From contig DATJXG010000466.1 in assembly GCA_035500455.1 (NCBI GenBank), forward strand, positions 1-5,339: DNA of 5,339 bases, given 5' to 3'. Below are positions 1 to 3,973 of this stretch, piece by piece. Positions within the stretch are counted from its first letter, which is position 1. Each line of letters begins with the position of its first letter. The position numbers and the translations under genes were made by a program. The DNA comes from DATJXG01 sp035500455. Lineage in GTDB: Bacteria; Acidobacteriota; Terriglobia; Terriglobales; Acidobacteriaceae. Below the pieces are notes generated by a model that made no database searches, was not told the origin of the DNA, and was given only the letters and a program-made list of their open reading frames with translations.

Positions 1-20
1 CGCCGGGGATCAAAGAGCGC

Positions 21-191
21 TTAGTGCACGCGGTGGGAAAGTACCGCGTTTACGTACTCCAGCACGTGCTCGACTTCCAGGCCGGCGGCCAGCAGGTTTA
101 CTACCTGGTCCTCGGTCAGTCCCGCCCGGGATGACACTTCACCCAGTTGCTGCACGGTTTGTACCAGAGGCATGTGGTGTTTGCATTCCAT
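21..191 (-). CDS. Small helical protein of unknown function (56 aa)
   Basis: I do not recognise this family. The chosen ATG at 191 gives 56 residues beginning MECKHHMPLVQ, with GGAG 11 nt upstream as a plausible ribosome binding site. The frame stays open further upstream to 341, but that extension is low-complexity, rich in G, R and S, and would run across the terminator-like sequence at 243-279, so I exclude it. The protein is mainly amphipathic: residues 8-20 (LVQTVQQLGEVSS) and 24-50 look like two or three short helices, with LTEDQVVNLLAAGLEVEHVLEYV resembling a small three-helix or HTH/UBA-like bundle. No signal peptide or membrane segment is seen. The N-terminal C3, H5, H6 cluster might bind a metal, but that is speculation. 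M7 is an alternative start. It lies alone, 175 nt beyond the next upstream gene, and its product could be structural or regulatory. Confidence 0.55.
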   Translation of the reverse strand: MECKHHMPLVQTVQQLGEVSSRAGLTEDQVVNLLAAGLEVEHVLEYVNAVLSHRVH

Positions 192-242
192 GAATTTCGA
201 TTCTCCATTGCGCCGTTTGCGGGCGCTGCAACTGCCAAAATC

Positions 243-279
243 AAAAAAGAACAGGGCAGAACAAGAAAGCCCGGGCCCT
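243..279 (-). terminator. Candidate intrinsic terminator
   Basis: Read on the minus strand, AGGGC (279-275) can pair with GCCCT (257-253), or GGGC (272-269) with GCCC (257-254), followed by TGTTC and then six Ts (248-243). The stem is only 4-5 bp and the loop is long, so this is a weak terminator. It lies about 90 nt after the stop of the 367-657 gene, in the right place to end that transcript before the 21-191 gene. Confidence 0.3.
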
Positions 280-316
280 CCCCCAGAGCGCCGGCCCATT
301 CCTCGAACTGCCCTTC

Positions 317-342
317 CTTGCTCCGGCGAGGCCGGAGGCAAG
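317..342. repeat. Strong bulged hairpin in 3' region of the 367-657 gene
   Basis: CTTGC (317-321) plus TCCGGC (322-327) pairs with GCCGGA (331-336) plus GCAAG (338-342). This makes an 11-bp stem with a single bulged G at 337 and a 3-nt GAG loop. It starts 25 nt after the stop codon of the minus-strand gene at 367. No T-run follows on the minus strand, so it looks more like a 3'-end stabilising or pausing structure than a classical terminator. Confidence 0.5.
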
Positions 343-366
343 CTCGATGCAGCAAGAGGCGAACCC

Positions 367-657
367 TTAACAACGAATCGACCGATGGAGGATGGGAAGA
401 AAGCTCGATTCCGACGGGGTCGATGAACCCAACAGCAAAACTTTCTCCGGCACTGGCGCCGCGGCGGCGAAGGGCCGGTTCCAGGGGCTGATGAACAAAG
501 CTGGCGCGTTGATCGCGTGCAGGGCAGTGGCCGCTGACTCCCCGCTCAGCACTGTGGCCGGCAAATCCACCTGCGGAAGAACCTGTACAGTCGCGATGAG
601 CACCAGCAGGCCGATCAGGAGCAATCTGTAGAAAGCCCCGCTTGCCCACAGTCCCAT
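367..657 (-). CDS. Small protein with one N-terminal membrane segment (96 aa), unknown function
   Basis: The 96-residue product starts with ATG at 657. Residues 10-26 (FYRLLLIGLLVLIATVQ) form a single hydrophobic segment, either an uncleaved anchor or a signal peptide. It is followed by VLPQVDLPATVL and a hydrophilic, proline- and alanine-rich tail that would face the periplasm. The QVLPQVDLP stretch looks like a conserved motif of small proteins I associate with Acidobacteriota, but I cannot name a family or function. The nearest GGAG is 16 nt upstream of the ATG, too far for a normal ribosome binding site. A promoter-like TTGACC-N17-TACTTT ends 6 nt before the ATG and would make the transcript leaderless. 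A strong hairpin follows the stop. The opposite-strand reading frames over this region have no such organised composition. Confidence 0.6.
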   Translation of the reverse strand: MGLWASGAFYRLLLIGLLVLIATVQVLPQVDLPATVLSGESAATALHAINAPALFISPWNRPFAAAAPVPEKVLLLGSSTPSESSFLPILHRSIRC

Positions 658-663
658 AGGCGG

Positions 664-692
664 AAAGTAAATTCTCCGGCGGGCGGGGTCAA
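664..692 (-). promoter_or_regulatory. Candidate sigma70-type promoter giving a leaderless transcript
   Basis: On the minus strand TTGACC (692-687, 5 of 6 to TTGACA) is separated by 17 nt from TACTTT (669-664). TACTTT matches TATAAT at the three most conserved positions (T1, A2, T6). The start ATG at 657 follows 6 nt later, so transcription beginning 7 nt after the -10 would start on the A of the ATG. This is judged by eye only. Confidence 0.35.
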
Positions 693-718
693 TCCCACGT
701 TCGTGCCATGCGGGATTG
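690..718. repeat. Hairpin CAATCCC/GGGATTG in the 658-838 gap
   Basis: CAATCCC (690-696) is perfectly complementary to GGGATTG (712-718), with a 15-nt loop that itself holds ACG-TT-CGT. It overlaps the proposed -35 of the 367-657 gene, so it could be an operator-like inverted repeat. No T-run follows on either strand, so it is not an obvious terminator. Confidence 0.35.
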
Positions 719-773
719 GAGGTTTTCGGGTTCGGGTGCGGTGTTTGGGATAGTGTTTTTTGCGGCTTCCGCC

Positions 774-808
774 AAGAAGGAGATTCCTCGCTTCGCTCGG
801 AATGACAA
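774..808 (-). repeat. Interspersed 'CATTCCGAGCGAAGCGAGGAATC' type repeat
   Basis: Read on the minus strand, positions 807-779 begin TGTCATTCCGAGCGAAGCG and continue GAGGAATCTCC. I recognise this as a version of a short palindromic repeat found between genes in many environmental bacteria. ATTCC (783-787) and GGAAT (799-803) form its stem. It lies about 30 nt beyond the stop of the 839-1717 gene. The recognition is from memory and only one copy lies here. Confidence 0.6.
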
Positions 809-838
809 TTTGGGGGGCGCAGCGGACGAATCGGGCGG

Positions 839-1717
839 CTAATGCGTCGATGTCCTTTGGCGGATTGCCTTTTCGGTCAGGACGGCCTGCTGGCGGACGT
901 GGTCGGGGATGTCGGGGAGATCGCGTTCGTAGGGTTGGACCGCGGGCAGGTCGGGGGACTGGCCGACGAGATAGAGGGCGCGGAGAGCCTCCCAGGCCTG
1001 CTCGGAGGCGGGAGCGACGCTGGCGATGGGGTCGCCGGCGGCGACGCTCTGGCCGGTGTGAGCGTCGAGGTTCAGCAGCCGGCCGCCGATGGGAGAGCGC
1101 ACTTCGAGGGTCTGGCCGGCGTCCTGAAGCTTGGCTACCACGCCGTTCTGGTGGATCGGCGTGCCCGCGGTGCTGGTATCGACAATTTTGCCGGATTGGG
1201 GGGCGGTGATTGCCGCGGGCATCAGCAGGGCGACGATTTGCGGCCTGCCGGCAGGGTCACCGAAACGCACCAGGGATAGGGCGGCGTTGCCTCGCACCAG
1301 GACGGAGGGATCGTTGAGCATCTTCAGCAGGGTCTGGTGAAATCCGGCTTCAGAAGCGGGTTTGCTGGTGGCGTCCTGGCCCATGACCCAGGCGTCGGTG
1401 TTGCGGACTTCTTCGACGCGGTAGGTGGAAAGACGCGCGAGGTCAGGGTACCAGCGGGCGGCGTCGGCGTCATGGTTGGCCATGCGGTCGCCCAACTGCA
1501 CCAGGGCGTGCTGGATGTGGCGTGGCTTTTTGTCGTCGTGCAGATATTCCTGGAGCTGTTGATCGGTAAGGCGACGGCCGAACCAGGTGTTCCACCAGAA
1601 CAGGAAGGGCATGAGCACGATGAGCCAGCCGACCAGGAGGAAAAGAAGGCGCTGGCCGGTGGTCATGCGCCGGCGGGGTGGGGCGGGGGTTCCGGCGGGG
1701 GTAGGTTCAGGGGACAT
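839..1717 (-). CDS. Membrane-anchored HEAT-repeat protein with embedded barrel-sandwich (biotinyl/lipoyl-like) domain (292 aa)
   Basis: The protein has a proline-rich cytoplasmic N-terminus (1-17), one membrane segment at about 23-43 (RLLFLLVGWLIVLMPFLFWW) and a large soluble part. HEAT-like helix pairs are visible at about 66-80 (RHIQHALVQLGDRM) and 126-165 (LLKMLNDPSVLVRGNAALSLVRFGD). Residues 174-236 look like a barrel-sandwich hybrid fold as in HlyD-type adaptors, with VRSPIGGRLLNLDAHTGQSV followed by AAGDPIASV. A further HEAT-like segment follows at 241-263 (AWEALRALYLVGQSPDLP). No attachment lysine of the E(A/S)MK or DKA type is seen, so lipoylation or biotinylation is unlikely. A scaffold or adaptor role at the membrane is inferred; the substrate or partner is unknown. 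ATG at 1717 is chosen because it precedes the anchor, but no good Shine-Dalgarno is present and M18 (1666) is an alternative. A 9-nt-period repeat ends 10 nt upstream of the start. Confidence 0.8.
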   Translation of the reverse strand: MSPEPTPAGTPAPPRRRMTTGQRLLFLLVGWLIVLMPFLFWWNTWFGRRLTDQQLQEYLHDDKKPRHIQHALVQLGDRMANHDADAARWYPDLARLSTYRVEEVRNTDAWVMGQDATSKPASEAGFHQTLLKMLNDPSVLVRGNAALSLVRFGDPAGRPQIVALLMPAAITAPQSGKIVDTSTAGTPIHQNGVVAKLQDAGQTLEVRSPIGGRLLNLDAHTGQSVAAGDPIASVAPASEQAWEALRALYLVGQSPDLPAVQPYERDLPDIPDHVRQQAVLTEKAIRQRTSTH

Positions 1718-1726
1718 TCTTTGGTT

Positions 1727-1764
1727 ATTTCACCACAGAGGACGCTGAGGGTGCAGAGAAATTT
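1727..1764. repeat. 9-nt-period ACCACAGAG-type interspersed repeat, copy 1
   Basis: After ATTTC the plus strand reads three 9-nt units, ACCACAGAG, GACGCTGAG and GGTGCAGAG, then AAATTT. A second copy with the same three-unit layout and orientation is at 3902-3939. I recognise the pattern from intergenic DNA of many environmental bacteria. On the minus strand it would read as an LCx-rich peptide (LCTLSVLCGE), a typical source of spurious gene calls. It forms most of the 5' leader of the 839-1717 gene. Confidence 0.7.
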
Positions 1765-1845
1765 GTCGGTTTTTCGGAAAGTGGGCCGCGCCCTTGCGGT
1801 GGGCCGGAGACCCGAGATTGCCGGGCGGCTGTTGACTTCGGGACT

Positions 1846-1871
1846 CACGCGCGGGGACGCGCGCGCCTACA
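1846..1871. repeat. GC hairpin repeat, copy 1
   Basis: The 26-nt element begins CAC and ends GCGCCTACA, and is matched at 23 of 26 positions by the copy at 2266-2291. Its core CGCGCG-GGGA-CGCGCG (1848-1863) is a 6-bp stem with a purine tetraloop. Compared with copy 2, one base pair is swapped on both sides of the stem, so pairing is kept. It lies 14 nt after the stop of the 1877-2146 gene. No T-run follows on the minus strand. Confidence 0.7.
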
Positions 1872-1876
1872 CATTT

Positions 1877-2146
1877 CTAGTCAATTACGTCGGCGTCGAG
1901 GACGCGGTCTTGCTCCAGGTAGTGCGAGATGGCGTACTGGGCGAGGAGAGGAGTTTGCAGCTCGATCCGGGCGCCGATCCATTCGCCTTTGGTGTGGGGA
2001 GCGTCGGGCGGGTGTTTGCAGGGGCCGCTGGAACCGAACTGGAAGCCGAAGGAGGCACTTTTGATTTCGTCGAATTGACGGAGGTTGCGCCAGGCTTGGT
2101 CGCCTATGGTGCCGGAGACGTCGAGTTTTAGCTTTATGGCGGACAT
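1877..2146 (-). CDS. Hypothetical protein (89 aa)
   Basis: I do not recognise this protein. It runs from MSAIKLKLDVSGTIG to a TAG at 1877. The N-terminus looks like a beta strand followed by a polar helix (QAWRNLRQFDEIKS), then a G/S/F-rich stretch with one cysteine at 43 (SSGPCKHPPDAPH), a likely strand (WIGARIELQ) and a C-terminal helix (PLLAQYAISHYLEQDRVLD). There is no signal peptide or membrane segment, so it is probably cytosolic. Support for its being real is its ordinary, balanced composition and the way repeats bound it neatly on both sides (1846-1871 downstream, 2161-2189 upstream). Against it, the ATG at 2146 has no convincing ribosome binding site, and a longer arginine- and proline-rich frame overlaps it on the same strand. 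It is not evidently part of the three-gene cluster, being 181 nt from it. Confidence 0.55.
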   Translation of the reverse strand: MSAIKLKLDVSGTIGDQAWRNLRQFDEIKSASFGFQFGSSGPCKHPPDAPHTKGEWIGARIELQTPLLAQYAISHYLEQDRVLDADVID

Positions 2147-2241
2147 GGGGGTGCGATTTCTGATTGGTTGATTGGTGATTGTTGATTGAAAACCTGCTCC
2201 GAGCCGGGGTTCGCGTCCCGCTGCTTGGCATGGAGCCTTGA

Positions 2242-2261
2242 GGTCTTATTGCTGTAAGACC
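2242..2261. repeat. Perfect 7-bp hairpin inside the composite element
   Basis: GGTCTTA (2242-2248) pairs perfectly with TAAGACC (2255-2261) around the loop TTGCTG. It lies 67 nt beyond the DUF420 stop on the minus strand. No T-run follows on either strand, so a classical terminator is not supported. Confidence 0.5.
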
Positions 2262-2265
2262 GACG

Positions 2266-2291
2266 CACGGGCGAGGACGCCCGCGCCTACA
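2266..2291. repeat. GC hairpin repeat, copy 2
   Basis: This is the second copy of the element at 1846-1871, in the same orientation, with three differences in 26 positions. The core is CGGGCG-AGGA-CGCCCG (2268-2283). The two stem differences are a paired C:G to G:C exchange; the third lies in the loop. I associate such 'GGGCG-AGGA-CGCCC' elements with intergenic repeats in acidobacterial and similar genomes. Confidence 0.7.
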
Positions 2292-2327
2292 TTCAATCGG
2301 CAATCAGCAATCAACAATCAGCAATTT

Positions 2328-2759
2328 TCACGCGAACCAGTGGTAGAGCATGAAATACACCACTACACCTGTGACCGAGACGTAGAGCCACAGGGGATAC
2401 GTCCAGCGGGCGATGACGCGGTGGCGGTCGAAGCGCTCGCGCAGGCCGCGGACCAGGGTGATCAGCACCAGAGGCACGATGACGACGGCAAGAATCGTGT
2501 GCGAAATCAGGATGCTGAAGTACACGGGGCGCGACCAGCCTTCTCCCTGAAAGCGGATGACGCCGGCGTGAAGATGAAAGTAAACGTAGGAGATCAGAAA
2601 AATGGTGGAGACTGTGACAGCGGCGATCATCACCGCGCGGTGGGCGGAGATGCGGCGGCGCTTGATCAGGCTGCGGCCGGTGAACAACAGGACGGCGCAG
2701 GTGCCGTTCAGTGTGGCGTTGACGGCAGGGAAGGCGGCGTATGGCGCGGGGATCTGCAT
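2328..2759 (-). CDS. DUF420 family membrane protein (CtaM/YozB-like), 143 aa
   Basis: The protein has four predicted membrane segments at about 14-30, 43-62, 80-103 and 117-138, the layout and length of DUF420 (COG2322). Family features seen are a histidine before helix 2 (ISAHRAVM, H40), FLISYVYFHLH (H62, H64), the F-x-G-x-G stretch at 70-74, SHTILA (H87), H113, and the C-terminal signature PLWLYVSVTGVVVYFMLY. In Firmicutes the DUF420 protein CtaM is needed for active haem-A-containing terminal oxidase; a similar oxidase-maturation role here is inferred from family only. The ATG at 2759 shares one base with the TAA of the upstream permease (TAATG) and has no Shine-Dalgarno, so it is probably translated by coupling to the permease. 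The frame is open upstream to 2996, but that part is the permease read in another frame. Confidence 0.87.
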   Translation of the reverse strand: MQIPAPYAAFPAVNATLNGTCAVLLFTGRSLIKRRRISAHRAVMIAAVTVSTIFLISYVYFHLHAGVIRFQGEGWSRPVYFSILISHTILAVVIVPLVLITLVRGLRERFDRHRVIARWTYPLWLYVSVTGVVVYFMLYHWFA

Positions 2760-3586
2760 TAGGCCGGCGGCTTGGTGGTCTTGCGGCTCACCATGATGAA
2801 GCACAATCCAAACATAAACAGGGTGAACAGCACAAGGGTGGCCACGGAATCGAGCAGGCGGAAAGGCCGCGGGATATTGGGGAAGAGCAGGCAGCGCAGG
2901 GCCTCCACGGCGTAGGTGAGAGGATTCACCCACATGAGCCCGCGCACCCAGGCAGAGGCGCCGGTGAGCGGGAACAGCGCGCCCGAAAGCAGCCACAGAG
3001 GGATGAGGAACAGATTGATGACGGCGTGAAAGCCCTGGGTGGAATCCATGGGCCAGGCGATGGCGAAGCCGAGCGCGGTGAGAGCGAAAGCTGTGAGAAA
3101 TATCACGAGGACGACGAGTAGGAAACGCAGCGCGCTGACGTGGACGCCGACCAGGGGGCAGAAGCAGAGGAAAATCAAGCCCTGGATGGCGGAGATGGTG
3201 GTCCCTCCGAGGACCTTGCCCAGCACGATGGAGGCGCGCGGCACGGGGGCGACTAATACCGACAATAGGAAACCGTGCTTGCGGTCTTCGATAAGAGACA
3301 TCATGGTGAAGATCGAAGTGAAGAGCACGATCATGATGAGAGCGCCGGGATAGAAGTAGTCGAGATAGTGGCGCTGGCCGGCGGCATCGCCGGCGTGAAA
3401 CGAGGTGCCGAAGCCGGAACCGATCACCAGCCAGAAGAGGAGCGGAGAAAGAATCACGCCCACGACGCGGGCGGGCTGGCGGTAGAAGCGGGTGATCTCG
3501 CGTTGCAGCAGGGAAAGTGAGGGGAGAGCCATCCCGGGAGAAGCGCTGAAATGCGAGACGGCGAGGGTTGTACCTTGTGTGGCCAC
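2759..3586 (-). CDS. ABC-2 type transporter permease (275 aa)
   Basis: This is an inner-membrane permease of the ABC-2 (DrrB/NodJ-like) type with six predicted membrane segments at about 41-58, 78-98, 121-149, 152-178, 187-207 and 246-266. Family marks are REITRFYRQPARV before helix 1, the cytoplasmic loop EDRKHGFLLSVLVAPVPR then LGKVLGG (100-128), and GALFPLTGASAW with NPLTYAVEALR (202-231) before the last helix. Such permeases dimerise and need a separate ATP-binding protein; none is encoded in the window. The start is GTG at 3586, 1 nt after the stop of the 64-residue gene, with GGAAG about 10 nt upstream. ATG at 3532 (M19) is an alternative but has no ribosome binding site. The exported substrate cannot be read from the sequence. 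The overlap with DUF420 suggests a link to respiratory-complex assembly. Confidence 0.9.
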   Translation of the reverse strand: MATQGTTLAVSHFSASPGMALPSLSLLQREITRFYRQPARVVGVILSPLLFWLVIGSGFGTSFHAGDAAGQRHYLDYFYPGALIMIVLFTSIFTMMSLIEDRKHGFLLSVLVAPVPRASIVLGKVLGGTTISAIQGLIFLCFCPLVGVHVSALRFLLVVLVIFLTAFALTALGFAIAWPMDSTQGFHAVINLFLIPLWLLSGALFPLTGASAWVRGLMWVNPLTYAVEALRCLLFPNIPRPFRLLDSVATLVLFTLFMFGLCFIMVSRKTTKPPA

Positions 3587-3587
3587 G

Positions 3588-3782
3588 TTAGTGGGGCTTC
3601 CGCCGGGCCGCCTTACGGAGTTCGAGGAAGGCGTTCAGAAAGAGAATGCCGGATGAGGCTGCCAGGATCAGGCTCAGGAAAAGGCCGTCCACGGTGGTGA
3701 GGAGGCCGTTCATAACGGTCCAGGCAATGCCGGCTAAGGGAATGAGGCCAAGCAGGAGAGACAAGGCTAGCATCAGGCTCAT
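3588..3782 (-). CDS. Small two-helix membrane protein (64 aa)
   Basis: I do not recognise a named family. The protein has two hydrophobic helices, about residues 3-24 (LMLALSLLLGLIPLAGIAWTVM) and 31-53, joined by a short polar turn (NGLLTTVDG). It ends in a basic tail (ELRKAARRKPH) that by the positive-inside rule should face the cytoplasm, as should the short N-terminus. It is the first gene of a tight cluster: its TAA at 3588 is 1 nt before the GTG of the ABC permease, which is in turn overlapped by DUF420. A role as small partner or stabiliser of the permease is inferred only from this spacing. No Shine-Dalgarno precedes the ATG, but an extended -10 element does, 11 nt upstream, suggesting a very short leader. 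Confidence 0.72.
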   Translation of the reverse strand: MSLMLALSLLLGLIPLAGIAWTVMNGLLTTVDGLFLSLILAASSGILFLNAFLELRKAARRKPH

Positions 3783-3793
3783 GGGCGATAACT

Positions 3794-3852
3794 ATTATGG
3801 CAGATTGGGTGCATGGGAACGTGCAAGATTTTTGGGGTGGGTGGATTTTTGG
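3794..3852 (-). promoter_or_regulatory. Candidate extended -10 promoter of the three-gene cluster
   Basis: On the minus strand TGC-CATAAT (3802-3794) is an extended -10 element (TGn plus 5 of 6 to TATAAT), ending 11 nt before the ATG at 3782. No well-spaced -35 is present; TTGCAC (3826-3821) is 21 nt away. Two CCAAAAATC stretches (3852-3844 and 3835-3827), an exact 9-nt repeat, put A-tracts about 40-60 nt upstream of the expected start, where an UP element would lie. The transcript leader would be only about 4-5 nt. Confidence 0.35.
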
Positions 3853-3901
3853 CCGGGGTGCCAAAAAAGAATGTGGTGCTTCGATTGTGGTGCGTACAGA
3901 G

Positions 3902-3939
3902 TTTTCACCGCAAAGAACGCAAAGAGCGCGAAGAAAGAC
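3902..3939. repeat. 9-nt-period ACCGCAAAG-type interspersed repeat, copy 2
   Basis: After TTTTC the units are ACCGCAAAG, AACGCAAAG and AGCGCGAAG, then AAAGAC. Orientation, unit length and unit number match the copy at 1727-1764, while the unit sequence has drifted. It sits in the 191-nt gap between the UppP stop (3974) and the start of the 64-residue protein gene (3782). Reading through it on the minus strand gives LRALCVLCGE-like or FFALFAFFAVK-like peptides, which I treat as non-coding. Confidence 0.7.
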
Positions 3940-3973
3940 AATGCGCACGCGACAACTTTCTTGTGGGAACCGC

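Larger units (their letters stand above)
2161..2328. repeat. Composite repeat element bounded by inverted 7-nt-period GATTG arrays
   Basis: The left end (2161-2189) is a TGATTG-type array with 7-8-nt steps. The right end (2294-2328) is five exact heptads: CAATCGG, CAATCAG, CAATCAA, CAATCAG, CAATTTT. The two ends are inverted: TGATTGTTGATTG at 2176-2188 is the perfect reverse complement of 2308-2320 (13 bp). Between them are a perfect 7-bp hairpin (2242-2261) and the second GC hairpin repeat (2266-2291). The element fills nearly the whole gap between two genes and its last base overlaps the TGA stop of the DUF420 gene. No open frame for a transposase lies within it. Confidence 0.65.

Noticed and set aside
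750..774. T-run next to GCGG-CTT-CCGC as an intrinsic terminator
   Set aside because: The six Ts precede the hairpin on the plus strand and become As after it on the minus strand, the wrong order for termination of the leftward genes.
1663..1848. Minus-strand 61-codon frame ending upstream of the HEAT-domain gene
   Set aside because: Its centre is the 9-nt repeat read as KFLCTLSVLCGE and it overlaps the N-terminus of a well-supported gene.
1337..2131. Long plus-strand open frame of 264 codons
   Set aside because: It is antisense to the HEAT-domain and 89-residue genes and crosses two gaps and two repeats. Its product is an unstructured G/V/R/A-rich sequence, as expected from GC-rich antisense frames.
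2294..2328. Regular repeats as a CRISPR array
   Set aside because: Units are 7 nt with no spacers, and no cas gene is near.
2238..2762. Plus-strand open frame of 174 codons
   Set aside because: It is antisense to the DUF420 gene and starts inside the composite repeat. The product is D/A/G/H-rich low-complexity sequence with no domain.
2760..2996. N-terminal extension of the DUF420 protein to 222 residues
   Set aside because: The extra 79 residues are the permease gene read in another frame and lack family similarity; the ATG overlapping the permease stop gives the normal family length.
3613..3948. Minus-strand 111-codon frame beginning in the 9-nt repeat
   Set aside because: It begins with repeat-derived LRALCVLCGE and then overlaps the better-supported two-helix protein in another frame.
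3933..3960. GAAAG/CTTTC inverted pair after uppP as a terminator
   Set aside because: Inner positions mostly do not pair, the closing loop is too small and there is no T-run.
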